Source of the DNA: a virus
IMG/VR virus record: IMGVR_UViG_3300044846_005229
Location: 207,986 to 271,985 of that record
Direction: 5' to 3' (one strand)
Length of the DNA stretch: 64,000 nucleotides
Numbering within the stretch: the stretch's first letter is position 1; each line of letters opens with the position of its first letter. This document shows positions 33,426-41,541 of this stretch, one piece after another. A program made the translations under genes and the position numbers. The notes below the pieces were generated by a model. The model was not told where the DNA came from. It saw only the letters and a list, made by a program, of their open reading frames with translations, and ran no database searches.

Positions 33426-33677
33426 CTACCCGTCAAACTCTGAAAGTTCTTTCTTAGCGGCTTCCTTCCCAAGCAATCTCCTTTCTTTTTTATGCAAGAC
33501 CTTTCCATGAGAACAAAGTTTGCATCGTGGGTTTCCGCAATCGAGTGGGTCTTTGCTATAGACCTTGCCAAAAGTGATGCAATCAGGGTTAATGCCGTTA
33601 TTCAAACTACCTAGCAATCTTAACCATTTATTCCTCAAACGTTCCGCATGGTGGCGTCTTCGGGCTGACTTTGCCAT
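33426..33677 (-). CDS. small basic Cys-containing phage protein (83 aa)
   Basis: RRRHHAERLRNK near the start and DCGNPRCKLCSHGK in the middle, a layout of a widespread small phage family (RRHH..., CGNPR). Probably zinc-binding. Function unknown. Confidence 0.65.
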   Translation of the reverse strand: MAKSARRRHHAERLRNKWLRLLGSLNNGINPDCITFGKVYSKDPLDCGNPRCKLCSHGKVLHKKERRLLGKEAAKKELSEFDG

Positions 33678-33684
33678 TTTGGTT

Positions 33685-33879
33685 CTAGGGCCCTGGACAA
33701 TTGATTAAACTACTGGGGCTATGGACGAAGAGGACCAGCTCGTCCTGATCCAAGTAACCAGCCACCAATAAGACTAAAAAAATGTGCCAAAAAAATGTGT
33801 CAGGGAAAGGTCCTGGAATTGCGAAGCCAATGGAGACTAAAAGGGTTGCGACAGTGAGTAGAATGTAAGGGTTAGGCAT
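33685..33879 (-). CDS. small membrane protein (64 aa)
   Basis: Two hydrophobic helices (YILLTVATLLVSIGFAI and FWHIFLVLLVAGYL). Possible -10 TATAAT at 33909-33914. No family known to me. Confidence 0.55.
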   Translation of the reverse strand: MPNPYILLTVATLLVSIGFAIPGPFPDTFFWHIFLVLLVAGYLDQDELVLFVHSPSSLINCPGP

Positions 33880-33979
33880 TGGGTTTTGTAGAGGGGTGAT
33901 CCGATGCCATTATAGGGCAAGTTTTCCCTGGGGAAACGGTCGGTTTTCCGAACCCATGGTTAAAACTCCGAAGCCAAAA

Positions 33980-34061
33980 TACCGAATGTCGGACTCGAAC
34001 CGACACGCCTTGCGGCAATCGCTTTTGAGGCGGCCATGACTACCAATTCCATCAATTCGGC
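33980..34061 (-). tRNA. trnL(caa): tRNA-Leu (CAA)
   Basis: Class II tRNA: acceptor GCCGAAT/ATTCGGT (G1:U72), D stem ATG/CAT, anticodon loop CTCAAAA, variable arm GCC-GCAA-GGC, T arm GTCGG-TTCGAGT-CCGAC, A73, CCA not encoded. Anticodon stem weak (one mismatch). Confidence 0.85.
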
Positions 34062-34189
34062 ATTTGCCCTGAGTAGCCAGCTCAAGGACTTTTTGGATGT
34101 TTGAACCGTCGCTCATTTCACCCTCCATTTTGATATGGGAGATGGGCTCCTTTAAGGAGTTAACTCCCGAGCAAGTTACTGATTGCTCA

Positions 34190-34303
34190 CCGATAGAATT
34201 TTGCTAACCTAAGTTAACAATGCACAGGTATTAATACCTGAGGGGCTATCTCCCAAAGTCTCAAGAATTCTTGAGACGCTTTTTACCCAGATATTCCGGG
34301 CAC
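34190..34303 (-). repeat. 114-bp perfect duplication, copy 1
   Basis: Identical to 49726-49839. On the minus strand it contains a 20-nt palindrome (GTCTCAAGAATTCTTGAGAC), a 16-nt palindrome (CAGGTATTAATACCTG) and smaller GGG..CCC and TAAC..GTTA stems. It lies between two tRNA-Leu genes here and inside a split tRNA-like gene at the other copy. Confidence 0.85.
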
Positions 34304-34340
34304 ACCGTCTCTTTTTGGCTGGCCCAGAGAAGACGGGCTA

Positions 34341-34421
34341 TGGGGGCAGGGGGACTCGAACCCCCACGGCCGAAGCCAGAAGTTTTTAAGACTTCCGTGT
34401 CTACCATTCCACCATGCTCCC
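34341..34421 (-). tRNA. trnL(taa): tRNA-Leu (TAA)
   Basis: Acceptor GGGAGCA/TGCCCCC (mismatch A4:C69), anticodon loop CTTAAAA-like within AAGTC-TTAAAAA, long variable arm (GGCTTCGGCC), T arm GGGGG-TTCGAGT-CCCCC, A73, no encoded CCA. Promoter 34433-34460 is immediately upstream. Confidence 0.85.
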
Positions 34422-34432
34422 TTGTGTGCCCC

Positions 34433-34460
34433 ATCATAGCACCCCTTGGGTAAAAGTCGG
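34433..34460 (-). promoter_or_regulatory. promoter (CCGACT-16-TGCTATGAT)
   Basis: Extended -10 TGC-TATGAT and a -35-like CCGACT spaced 16 bp, positioned to transcribe tRNA-Leu (TAA). Confidence 0.55.
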
Positions 34461-34526
34461 GGCCTTTGGGGTTAGTTCGTGGCTAAATCCGAAGATGAAC
34501 TAAACCCAAAGCAAACCCCTAGCCAA

Positions 34527-34754
34527 TCAACCAATACTCAAGTAAGCCCTAGCCTCTACAATTTCCAAGCCATCCCCACCAAAGGTAAACGAAGTTTGGA
34601 CTCCCCTGTGATTTGAAAATGGGCTAGAGATTGTCACCGTTAGGGAATTAGGGTTATCTAACTCCCCATAGGAAACTCTGCCCAGGGTCAACCAGTTAGA
34701 TTGGAATCTATTGATGATAGACTCTTTTGAAAGTCGTGGGTATTGGAATTGCAT
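34527..34754 (-). CDS. hypothetical protein (75 aa)
   Basis: Beta-rich, MQFQYPRLSKESII start, TFGGDGLEIVEARAYLSIG end. Unknown. Confidence 0.6.
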   Translation of the reverse strand: MQFQYPRLSKESIINRFQSNWLTLGRVSYGELDNPNSLTVTISSPFSNHRGVQTSFTFGGDGLEIVEARAYLSIG

Positions 34755-34778
34755 TTGTTTGCTAAGGCTGCCCCTAAA

Positions 34779-35222
34779 TCAGGCAGTGAGTACACATGGG
34801 GTAGATTTACCCAACTTGCTGAAATTGGCTGTTGTCACTAGTTTTACTGATTGACTGCCGGACATCTTGGCATCCGATTGAGCACCAGCCAGCAATTTCA
34901 TTTGCTTGAGGGTAGCCAGCATTTCGGTAGCTTCCTTGGCGCCATCACGGTTGGCGATAGCAAGTTTGGAATGGTTTTTGCGGGCAGAGCCATAATCACT
35001 CCCATATTGCGCCCACCAAGCATCTTGCTGCTCGATGTCCCAATCATAGGAAAACACAGGCACATCAGAGACGGCGTGTTGGTTGGTGCGGATTTGATTT
35101 TTGCGGTTGCGTTGGCCCTGGCTGAGTTGGCTGTAGGCTTGTTTCCAGTCGGCAATGGCTTGAAGGTAGGTTTCCTTAGTAGTGAAGGCGGTGAAGGTGG
35201 TGAATGCGGCTAGAGTTGTCAT
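34779..35222 (-). CDS. hypothetical protein (147 aa)
   Basis: Thr/Ala-rich start (TTLAAFTTFTAFTT), then helical (YLQAIADWKQAYSQLSQGQ) with WWAQYGSDYGSARKN, and a helical KEATEMLATLKQMKLLAG. Resembles small helical phage proteins I have met without known role. Confidence 0.6.
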   Translation of the reverse strand: MTTLAAFTTFTAFTTKETYLQAIADWKQAYSQLSQGQRNRKNQIRTNQHAVSDVPVFSYDWDIEQQDAWWAQYGSDYGSARKNHSKLAIANRDGAKEATEMLATLKQMKLLAGAQSDAKMSGSQSVKLVTTANFSKLGKSTPCVLTA

Positions 35223-35317
35223 TGTTTTTGTTGTGTGTGTGTGTTTCGGTGTGGGCTATCGACCGAGTTAGTGTAAGATGGGCCCGTGGTCGGGGCAATA
35301 CGGTAAACCGACCAGGT

Positions 35318-35872
35318 TCATTTAGGGTGGGTGTCTGCTGATCTAAAACCCACTTGAGTGGGCCTGCTGTTCGGACCCTTGAACGGCACATTAACTCTGT
35401 GATCCACTATCGTTACCGGTGAATCTAAACTCAAAGTGTTACCCCCCAGATTAATTCTTTTCACTTGGACATACTCTGCAACTTTTTGCAGATCTTCAAG
35501 TACCGCGCCACCGTTGGCCACGACCATGTCAGCAACTGCCATCAGGCTCCGGTACTGCTTATCGTCAAACTTTAAGCCGTTGGCTTCTTTGAGAATACAC
35601 AGAATAACTTTTTCTGGCCTTTTATTACTATCATCTACTACCTCAGCAATAGAGTAAAACCCTTTTATTTCAGGCGTAATGACATAGAGGCAAAAATCGC
35701 AATTTTTTCTTTGCTCAATTTCCTCAAGCCGTGCCCTGTCTGTCCATTCTTCGACTACGGGGTTAAAATATCCCAGCAGCCGCTGCTCCAGTAGGATTAT
35801 AAGTTCTTCGCGCCAAGTGGATCCATTACAAGTGCCCCCAAGGAACACTTTTGTTTGATTGTCTGAAGTCAT
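35318..35872 (-). CDS. nucleoside 2-deoxyribosyltransferase-like protein (184 aa)
   Basis: FLGGTCNGSTWREELI, YFNPVVEEW, CDFCLYVITPEIKGFYSIAEVVDDSNKRP and ILCILK match the phage-type nucleoside deoxyribosyltransferase-like family. The Glu in SIAEVVDD is in the position of the family active site. Could act on nucleotide or NAD-related glycosidic bonds. Promoter 35931-35959 upstream. Confidence 0.8.
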   Translation of the reverse strand: MTSDNQTKVFLGGTCNGSTWREELIILLEQRLLGYFNPVVEEWTDRARLEEIEQRKNCDFCLYVITPEIKGFYSIAEVVDDSNKRPEKVILCILKEANGLKFDDKQYRSLMAVADMVVANGGAVLEDLQKVAEYVQVKRINLGGNTLSLDSPVTIVDHRVNVPFKGPNSRPTQVGFRSADTHPK

Positions 35873-35930
35873 TTTGCTGGTGTTTGTATGTTGGTGAACT
35901 TGCTGTTAAAGCTGTGTTTGTTACGAGCCT

Positions 35931-35959
35931 ATTGTAGCTTAAAGGGGGAGCTGAGTCAA
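35931..35959 (-). promoter_or_regulatory. sigma70-type promoter (TTGACT-17-TACAAT)
   Basis: -35 TTGACT, 17-bp spacer, TACAAT, upstream of 35318-35872. Confidence 0.65.
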
Positions 35960-35981
35960 GGGGGAGGCCAAACCCCGACCA

Positions 35982-37214
35982 TCACTCAATCCAATGGGGG
36001 ACCACTCGGCTTGTGTCAAGGACAATCGGCCGGTCATGATCCCTAATGATGATGCCTGCGGGTTCATTACCGACAACCCAAGACCCGATGACTGCCCGAT
36101 TGTCGCCGTCCTGGAAAAGATCGGCTTTTTTCTGGTAGATGCGGGGTCCATCATACATGCCAGTAGTTCTAGAGGTTACCACACCTGACTCAACAATGTC
36201 AATGTTGGCCCCTTCCCGGCTCAGCATAGGCTTTACCACGTAGGATGTGGGATTTAGTTTTCCGGATGAAAACGCCTCTAATTGTTCTGGTGTTCCATGC
36301 TCCCGGAGATTCAGCCAATCCCAATCATCCACCGGGATGCCACCCTCAGTGAAACTGGCTGGAAGGATGTTAGGGTGGTCTGGAAACATCTCATGGAGAA
36401 TAGGCAAGATGCCCTTATTGCTCAGGATTGATTTCCAGATTGGCTCTACAATTCCAGAGGAACCTTTAATAGTGTGTAATCCAAACTCATCTCCCATCAT
36501 CCATTCCCATGGGTATAGCTTGAACCAATACTTAATCGGATTCTCTTGGATGTCAGTGAAGTTTTCTCCATTCCAGCCAATGTCCCCCAAATCAATAAAA
36601 TCTGTAGTTAACCCAGCCTGAGTAGCTAAATCTTGGAAGTAAACCAGGGTCTGATACTCCTCTAGGCTTTCAGAATAACCTGCAAATACAAACTTGTGGC
36701 CGAACGGTACCCTTTGCCTGATTTCCTTGAATTGGTCAATAAGTTTTTCATGCAAAGAGTTGAATTGGTCTTTTCCGGGCTTAACATCCTGCAACCAGAA
36801 CCATTGCATTAGCGCCGATTCAATAACCATTGTAGGAGTGTCTGCATTGTATTCCAACATCTTAGGTTGGCTGTCCCCCGTATATGCAAAGTCAAACCTG
36901 CCATATAAAGATGGGTCGCATTGCTTCCAGGATTTGGAAATCGCGGAGTGGTATGCTGAGGGAATTCCGATTTTTGCCATTAACTCTGAATCACCCACAA
37001 CCTTGTCCACAGCATCGAGGCACCGGAGTTGGCATTCCCGTGTGGCATCTTCAAGTTCGTCAATTTCAGCCATAGAAAACTCATAGGCCACAGATTCATC
37101 CCAATAGGTTCCCTCCCCATCTTTTGATGAGGTACCCGATGTGTGGTAGGTGAACCCAATCTCTTCAGCTTTTTCTTGCCAATTAACGCGAGGTTGTAGG
37201 GTGTGACGTTTCAT
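35982..37214 (-). CDS. ygiC: glutathionylspermidine-synthase-like ATP-grasp protein (YgiC family)
   Basis: 410 residues. Contains YWDESVAYEFS near the N-terminus, FDFAYTGDSQPKMLEYNADTP, SREGANIDIV and the C-terminal YQKKADLF / IGSWVVGNEPAG stretch of the GSP synthase-like ATP-grasp domain. The family ligates amines and peptides; the exact substrate of YgiC is not known to me. The next gene upstream is a YgiB-like lipoprotein, reproducing the bacterial ygiB-ygiC pair. Promoter 37274-37302. Confidence 0.85.
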   Translation of the reverse strand: MKRHTLQPRVNWQEKAEEIGFTYHTSGTSSKDGEGTYWDESVAYEFSMAEIDELEDATRECQLRCLDAVDKVVGDSELMAKIGIPSAYHSAISKSWKQCDPSLYGRFDFAYTGDSQPKMLEYNADTPTMVIESALMQWFWLQDVKPGKDQFNSLHEKLIDQFKEIRQRVPFGHKFVFAGYSESLEEYQTLVYFQDLATQAGLTTDFIDLGDIGWNGENFTDIQENPIKYWFKLYPWEWMMGDEFGLHTIKGSSGIVEPIWKSILSNKGILPILHEMFPDHPNILPASFTEGGIPVDDWDWLNLREHGTPEQLEAFSSGKLNPTSYVVKPMLSREGANIDIVESGVVTSRTTGMYDGPRIYQKKADLFQDGDNRAVIGSWVVGNEPAGIIIRDHDRPIVLDTSRVVPHWIE

Positions 37215-37273
37215 TTTGCTGTTTGGGTTGGCGGGTTGGTGCCCGGTATGATAATTTGGGAGTCTACCCAGCC

Positions 37274-37302
37274 ACTATAGCACAGCTTAACCCTGCAATC
37301 AA
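37274..37302 (-). promoter_or_regulatory. sigma70-type promoter (TTGATT-17-TATAGT)
   Basis: -35 TTGATT, 17-bp spacer, -10 TATAGT, overlapping the last codon of the YgiB-like gene and reading into the YgiC-like gene. Confidence 0.65.
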
Positions 37303-38063
37303 CTCCCACTGCCAAACCCTCGACCGCCCCCACCGAATCCGCTCCGGGCAGATGCTGACCGAGACGACGTAAACGATGAGCGTCCATAACCTCCCACAGA
37401 GCCCCTAATCGATGCACTACGGGCAGATGGCACATAGTTGCTGCTTAAGGCCAAAGATCGCCCACTAGATGGGTTGGCGCGAATGTAGGAGGTTCGCATT
37501 CCTTCCGTCAGGGAATTGGATCTGATTCCGGAGAACCCATACGAGTAATAATAAGGAGTCGGATACCAACCGCCAAGAACAACAACTGAGGTTCGATCAT
37601 AATCGTCGTCCTGATTATCAAAGACCGATGGCCCCGCAACTACGGCTCGCTCCTTAAGCTCATCAGCAGTAAGGGGCCGCTCGTTGATATAGCCTTCTTC
37701 ATCTTCGTATTCTGCTGTTTTTTGATCGTAGCCTTGGAGATATACAGGGCGACTATTCGCCATGAAACCAACCATTTTAGGCAACCAAACTGTGGCACCG
37801 TCTAAAGTTACTTCGGAACATTCCTGATGACCTGCCGTCTTGCAATTAGCAGTGCTGGGGTAGCGAGGTGCCTTGAGCAGGTGGCTAAATGCTGCCCGAT
37901 CATAATGCTGCTTGCAATCTTTGGTTCCAAACTTTTCACATTCTTCTATAGTTGAAAAAATCTTCTGACCTTCCAAGCTGGGTTGGGGTTTGGAGCAAGC
38001 TGTCAATGTGATGGCCGTCATGGATGCAATGAGGACCAAAGAGATGGATTGTGTGTGTTTCAT
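37299..38063 (-). CDS. ygiB: YgiB/DUF1190-like lipoprotein
   Basis: 254 residues. Signal peptide with lipobox LTAC (Cys23), then paired-Cys motif segments KFGTKDCKQHYDRA and SEVTLDGATVWLPKMVGFM, typical of YgiB. A disordered C-terminal tail of Arg/Ser/Gly repeats (SSGRSLALSS, GGGGRGFGSG). Predicted envelope lipoprotein encoded just upstream of its genetic partner YgiC. Rare in phages. Confidence 0.75.
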   Translation of the reverse strand: MKHTQSISLVLIASMTAITLTACSKPQPSLEGQKIFSTIEECEKFGTKDCKQHYDRAAFSHLLKAPRYPSTANCKTAGHQECSEVTLDGATVWLPKMVGFMANSRPVYLQGYDQKTAEYEDEEGYINERPLTADELKERAVVAGPSVFDNQDDDYDRTSVVVLGGWYPTPYYYSYGFSGIRSNSLTEGMRTSYIRANPSSGRSLALSSNYVPSARSASIRGSVGGYGRSSFTSSRSASARSGFGGGGRGFGSGS

Positions 38064-38125
38064 TGGTGGTGTTTGGACTTTGTATGTATGGTAAGGCCTA
38101 TAGGGGGTTTAGAAACCCATTGAAG

Positions 38126-38293
38126 TTAGGCGCTAAACCAGCAAGTACCACCATGGCGAAACTCAGCTTGAATCTGCTTGTAGGTGCAGCGTTTATTGTC
38201 CGCAGGACTAACCCTTGACAACCCTTCAGGAAGCTCCGTATACTCGGAGAGAAGTTTGACTTCAATGTCTTTGGTACTAATGTCAGGAATCAT
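38126..38293 (-). CDS. small hypothetical protein (55 aa)
   Basis: MIPDISTKDIEVKLLS start. The codons before and at the start encode a short direct repeat (IPDI-TK), so the N-terminus sits in a small DNA duplication. Cys-containing C-terminus (FRHGGTCWFSA). Unknown. Confidence 0.5.
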   Translation of the reverse strand: MIPDISTKDIEVKLLSEYTELPEGLSRVSPADNKRCTYKQIQAEFRHGGTCWFSA

Positions 38294-38306
38294 CTTGGTT
38301 TTAATG

Positions 38307-38486
38307 TCAGGAATTGCTTTTTGGACAAGCTTTTTTTAAAGCCATGATGGCGGAAAGGGTGTTTCGAACTTCAGTCGGGGTTCTGCACCACCCTAAAGCA
38401 TTGGAAACTTGTTTGCGGCTGGAGCATAACTCTTCGGCCCAAAATCTAAACAGTTCGGCATCTTTGTCATCGTTGGGGGCATCCAT
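38307..38486 (-). CDS. small hypothetical protein (59 aa)
   Basis: MDAPNDDKDAELFRFWAEEL start followed by a helix-turn-helix-like stretch SSRKQVSNALGWCRTPTEVRNTLSAI. Starts 3 bp after the stop of 38489-38809. Possible DNA-binding protein (inference). Confidence 0.55.
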   Translation of the reverse strand: MDAPNDDKDAELFRFWAEELCSSRKQVSNALGWCRTPTEVRNTLSAIMALKKACPKSNS

Positions 38487-38488
38487 AT

Positions 38489-38809
38489 TTAGTCTTTGTG
38501 TCCTGAATCTGCATTCCGCTCAAAACCCGAAGCAATAGATCTGATATAACTTTGAGTCTTCTCAGTCACACCAAAATTACAGATGTTTGGAGGGGCACCT
38601 GCCGCCCAGCGTGCAATCAGTTCGTCTTCCAATTCCGGGGTGTGGCGTGAGCGGGTACGCAAGTACCAAACATCATGAGCACAATTCACGGAAACACCAA
38701 GTTCGGTTGCTAGGTCTCTCATGTATTGCTCCAACTCCTCGTAGTATTCGTTGAGAATGTCCTCGTCAAATACGGTGGAAGCTTCGTTGGAGATTTGCTC
38801 AGGTGTCAT
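38489..38809 (-). CDS. hypothetical protein (106 aa)
   Basis: Acidic helical protein starting MTPEQISNEASTVFDE. No family. Start context CGCAAAATGAC. Confidence 0.6.
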   Translation of the reverse strand: MTPEQISNEASTVFDEDILNEYYEELEQYMRDLATELGVSVNCAHDVWYLRTRSRHTPELEDELIARWAAGAPPNICNFGVTEKTQSYIRSIASGFERNADSGHKD

Positions 38810-38890
38810 TTTGCGGTTGGGTGATGATTGGTTAGCTGAAGGTATCGTATTGGTTTTGGCCTAAAGGGTCAAGGTTCGGGAACCCCGCCT

Positions 38891-39151
38891 TCAACATTGT
38901 TTGGCGTACTTTCCTTCGGTATGAACTTTGGTTTTGATTCCAGAATAGACGGGCATATAGATTTGTCCACCGATGAAACCCAATCTAAAATAGTTCCTAA
39001 CTAGAAAATTTTCAAAGTTTGTTTCTGTTAGGGACGTAACTTGGTGCATTGTTTCCAAGGTGCTGCATTGGGTTTGAAGCCGTGTGTTTTGGCACCGGAG
39101 TTCCTGGTTAAGGTCGTCCCAATTCAAAAGATAAGGTTTCGTGTGCTTCAT
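38891..39151 (-). CDS. hypothetical protein (86 aa)
   Basis: Helical N-terminal half (LNQELRCQNTRLQTQCSTLE), then FRLGFIGGQIYMPVYSG. Unknown function. Confidence 0.6.
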   Translation of the reverse strand: MKHTKPYLLNWDDLNQELRCQNTRLQTQCSTLETMHQVTSLTETNFENFLVRNYFRLGFIGGQIYMPVYSGIKTKVHTEGKYAKQC

Positions 39152-39225
39152 GACTGATTGCCACGGGAGATTCTCGCAAGGATTGCCTTACCGATTTATT
39201 GCCAAATAGTTAAGGGTTTCGGTGG

Positions 39226-39414
39226 CTAGGGTACCCATTGGTTTTGGGCTTTGCAGTTCCAGTCAAAATTTTGATAAGGGGGGAGGTTAACTTCTATGCA
39301 ATAGGCCCCGCAAAGGTTGCAAAACCTCCATTTATCTTGTAATTCTCGGGAGCTAAAGTCACCAGGGGTGCTGTGGCCGCATGTAGAGCAGTTTTTGATT
39401 GGGAGTTCGCTCAT
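39226..39414 (-). CDS. small double zinc-ribbon protein (62 aa)
   Basis: CSTCGHS and CNLCGAYC knuckles about 22 residues apart, then a Trp/Cys-containing tail (FDWNCKAQNQW). Probable zinc ribbon. Function unknown. Located directly downstream of dispersed-repeat copy 4. Confidence 0.6.
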   Translation of the reverse strand: MSELPIKNCSTCGHSTPGDFSSRELQDKWRFCNLCGAYCIEVNLPPYQNFDWNCKAQNQWVP

Positions 39415-39500
39415 TGTTCTTAGTGTGGGGAATCGAATGCGGGACTTTGATTGGCCCTGATGGTCTGTGGCGGGGTAAATTCTTAGCGCCTTAACTTAGC

Positions 39501-39577
39501 TACTATAGGTTGTTTTCTCCGGGGTTACCAGGGCGGTTATCCCTACTAAAAGGGACGGTAATTACACCATCGGAAGG
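39501..39577 (-). repeat. dispersed intergenic repeat, diverged copy 4
   Basis: Shares the CCGATGGTGTAATTACCGT head and the AACAACCTATAGTA tail with copies 1-3, with a different middle. Located between 39634-40092 and 39226-39414; contains a -10 TATAGT. Confidence 0.55.
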
Positions 39578-39633
39578 GGGGAGCACCCTGCCGCATGGGG
39601 GACGAACCCTGTGCATCATCACCGATAAGGCAA

Positions 39634-40092
39634 TCAAAGCCCTAGAAGTTTACGATCTTCGGGGTCGAGTTTTGAAAGGGCAGCTTGTCGTTTACGGTGG
39701 TTTTCTTCTACTTCAAGACGAGAGCGTCTAATGTACTCAATCACTGAGAAGGCATTATCGATTTCGTATACTAAATTACAGTAGTCAGAGTAAGAGTAGC
39801 TATCTTGATACAACGCAAGATTAAGGCTGTTACCTGAGAGGCTGAAGTTTGAATTATGGATGGTAAGTTTGAATATATTGGGTTCCGGTTGTTTTAGGGT
39901 ATAATCAATGACCTCTTTATCTAGTTCTGAGAGCAAATTAAGGATAATACCAGGAAAAGCATGGAAGTAGGAATCCATTTCCTTCTTTTGAATCTGAGCA
40001 GCGGCGGCCTTTAATTCAGCTTCTTTTTCCAGACGTTGCTGCTTGCGGAGAGCTTTTTCTTCGTCGGATAGTGGTTGCTTGGGGCTTGGCAT
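39634..40092 (-). CDS. hypothetical protein with C-terminal LDPEDRKLLGL tail (152 aa)
   Basis: Charged N-terminal helix (EKALRKQQRLEKEAELKAAA), an internal folded region, and the tail RQAALSKLDPEDRKLLGL shared with 3818-4117, 40676-41044 and 41096-41455. Start follows dispersed-repeat copy 2. Confidence 0.65.
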   Translation of the reverse strand: MPSPKQPLSDEEKALRKQQRLEKEAELKAAAAQIQKKEMDSYFHAFPGIILNLLSELDKEVIDYTLKQPEPNIFKLTIHNSNFSLSGNSLNLALYQDSYSYSDYCNLVYEIDNAFSVIEYIRRSRLEVEENHRKRQAALSKLDPEDRKLLGL

Positions 40093-40126
40093 AGTCTGCT
40101 TAGGGTTTGGGGTCGGGGGTGTTGGT

Positions 40127-40213
40127 GCTATTATAGGTCGTTTACTTTCGGGTGTGGGTGCGGATTCCCGTACAAAAAGGTTCGGTAATTACACCATCGG
40201 GAGCCGAAGTCAA
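40127..40213 (-). repeat. dispersed intergenic repeat, copy 2
   Basis: Best-conserved copy: GACTTCGGCTCCCGATGG head, GTAATTAC palindrome, ACGGGAATCCGCACCC, AAACGACCTATAATAGC tail with -10 TATAAT. It leads into 39634-40092. No clear -35 is visible. Confidence 0.8.
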
Positions 40214-40563
40214 AACCCTGGTAGGCCACATTCCTTAAGCCAACCATCATACCAAATCTGAGCCGAACCACGGATCACTTCGTCAACCATGTCCGTCAGG
40301 ATCCACTCTTGGCTTGAATGAAATGGTGCGCTTCTTAGATGCACATACCGGTGACCTGCCCAGTAGTCTAGAAACGTCCGGTCTTCGTTCGGGAAGATAT
40401 CAAAAAGTAGCTGACTCATGAGCGGACGCTTATCGATGCCTCGACTCATTTTGTCAAGCGTAACTTTGACGGCCGCTAGTTGGTCTTTGGTAAGGGTGTT
40501 TTTCGGGATTGCATCAAGGTTGACTTTTCCGGTAGGGGTCGTTGCTAGTGGATGATAAGGCAT
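40210..40563 (-). CDS. hypothetical protein (117 aa)
   Basis: Basic start (MPYHPLATTPTGKVNLDAIP), then LAAVKVTLDKMSRG and RTFLDYWAGHRYVHL. No family. Its stop lies at the head of repeat copy 2 and its start just follows copy 3. Confidence 0.6.
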   Translation of the reverse strand: MPYHPLATTPTGKVNLDAIPKNTLTKDQLAAVKVTLDKMSRGIDKRPLMSQLLFDIFPNEDRTFLDYWAGHRYVHLRSAPFHSSQEWILTDMVDEVIRGSAQIWYDGWLKECGLPGF

Positions 40564-40590
40564 TGGCTCGGGGGTATGACGGGAGTGTTG

Positions 40591-40679
40591 GTACTATTAT
40601 AGGTCGTTTACTTTCGGGTGTGGGTGTGGATTCCCGTACTTTTAGGTTCGGTAATTACGCCATCGGGAGCCGAAGTCAA
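40591..40679 (-). repeat. dispersed intergenic repeat, copy 3
   Basis: Nearly identical to copy 2 with a few substitutions, including a shorter TTTTAG in place of the T-run; ends with TATAATAG. Precedes 40210-40563. Confidence 0.8.
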
Positions 40680-41044
40680 CGAATCCCAAGTGCGTCCCTT
40701 TGCTCAGGAGTCAACGCTTCCTTTGCTACCCTCCTTGCTTCCGCCTTAACTTTTTCCGCTTCCTTTTGTTTTCGGTGGCTTTCACGCCGCTTCTCATATT
40801 CCTCGTCGGTCTCCTCTCTAATTTTGTAATACTTAGTTTCACACATTGCGTACTCATGGCCGTAGTCGTTATCGATCCACTTTTCGCTATCTATGTGGGT
40901 GAAACCCTCGTTTAAGATATCTTGAAGATACGCAATAACTGCTGAAATTTCCCTACTGAAAACATCAGTGGCATTATCCGTGTATTGCTCTTTTTTAGAC
41001 TGCATTTTGTAGTCAGTTACAGTTAGCCTTTTGAGTTTTGCCAT
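40676..41044 (-). CDS. hypothetical protein with LTPEQRDALGIR tail (122 aa)
   Basis: Paralogue of 41096-41455: both have an N-terminal helix, IREETDEEYEKR-like / EREETDAEYQAR middle and a charged helix ending in LTPEQRDALGIR / LSQEQREALGISQ. Start context CAAAATGG. Confidence 0.7.
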   Translation of the reverse strand: MAKLKRLTVTDYKMQSKKEQYTDNATDVFSREISAVIAYLQDILNEGFTHIDSEKWIDNDYGHEYAMCETKYYKIREETDEEYEKRRESHRKQKEAEKVKAEARRVAKEALTPEQRDALGIR

Positions 41045-41095
41045 TTTGCCTTTGTTTTTGTTTTCAAAAGAACTTTAAAGGAATGCCATAACAGA

Positions 41096-41455
41096 TTATT
41101 GACTAATACCCAAAGCCTCTCTTTGCTCCTGAGATAGTCCCGCAATAGTCACCCTCCGTCTTTCCGCTTTTTCTTCCCTTTCTAATTCAACTTTCAGTCG
41201 TGCCTGATACTCTGCGTCAGTTTCCTCTCTTTCTTTGAAATAGGAAAGATAAGCTGTACCGAGTCCATCCCATCCAGAGATGTCTACGTCTAAGGTCGTA
41301 AAACCTTCATCTATGAGAGACTCGATATAGTCCGCAAGTTCCCTTAGGTTTCTAGGGAGGTACCTCAAGTCATCTTCAAGTTTTTCTTGTCTGTGGATGT
41401 TGTGGGTGAATAACCCTAACTTGTATTCTTTAATTAGTTTCTTTGTTTTTTCCAT
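41096..41455 (-). CDS. hypothetical protein with LSQEQREALGI tail (119 aa)
   Basis: Tandem paralogue of the preceding gene by EREETDAEYQAR and the C-terminal LSQEQREALGI. Mostly helical and charged. Unknown function. Confidence 0.7.
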   Translation of the reverse strand: MEKTKKLIKEYKLGLFTHNIHRQEKLEDDLRYLPRNLRELADYIESLIDEGFTTLDVDISGWDGLGTAYLSYFKEREETDAEYQARLKVELEREEKAERRRVTIAGLSQEQREALGISQ

Positions 41456-41541
41456 TTTGGTTTAGTGATTTGTTGTGTAGGGAGCCTATCCCTTTGTGTC
41501 CCAACCAGTGTAAAGCACCCTGTACATGACTTAATGGGAAC

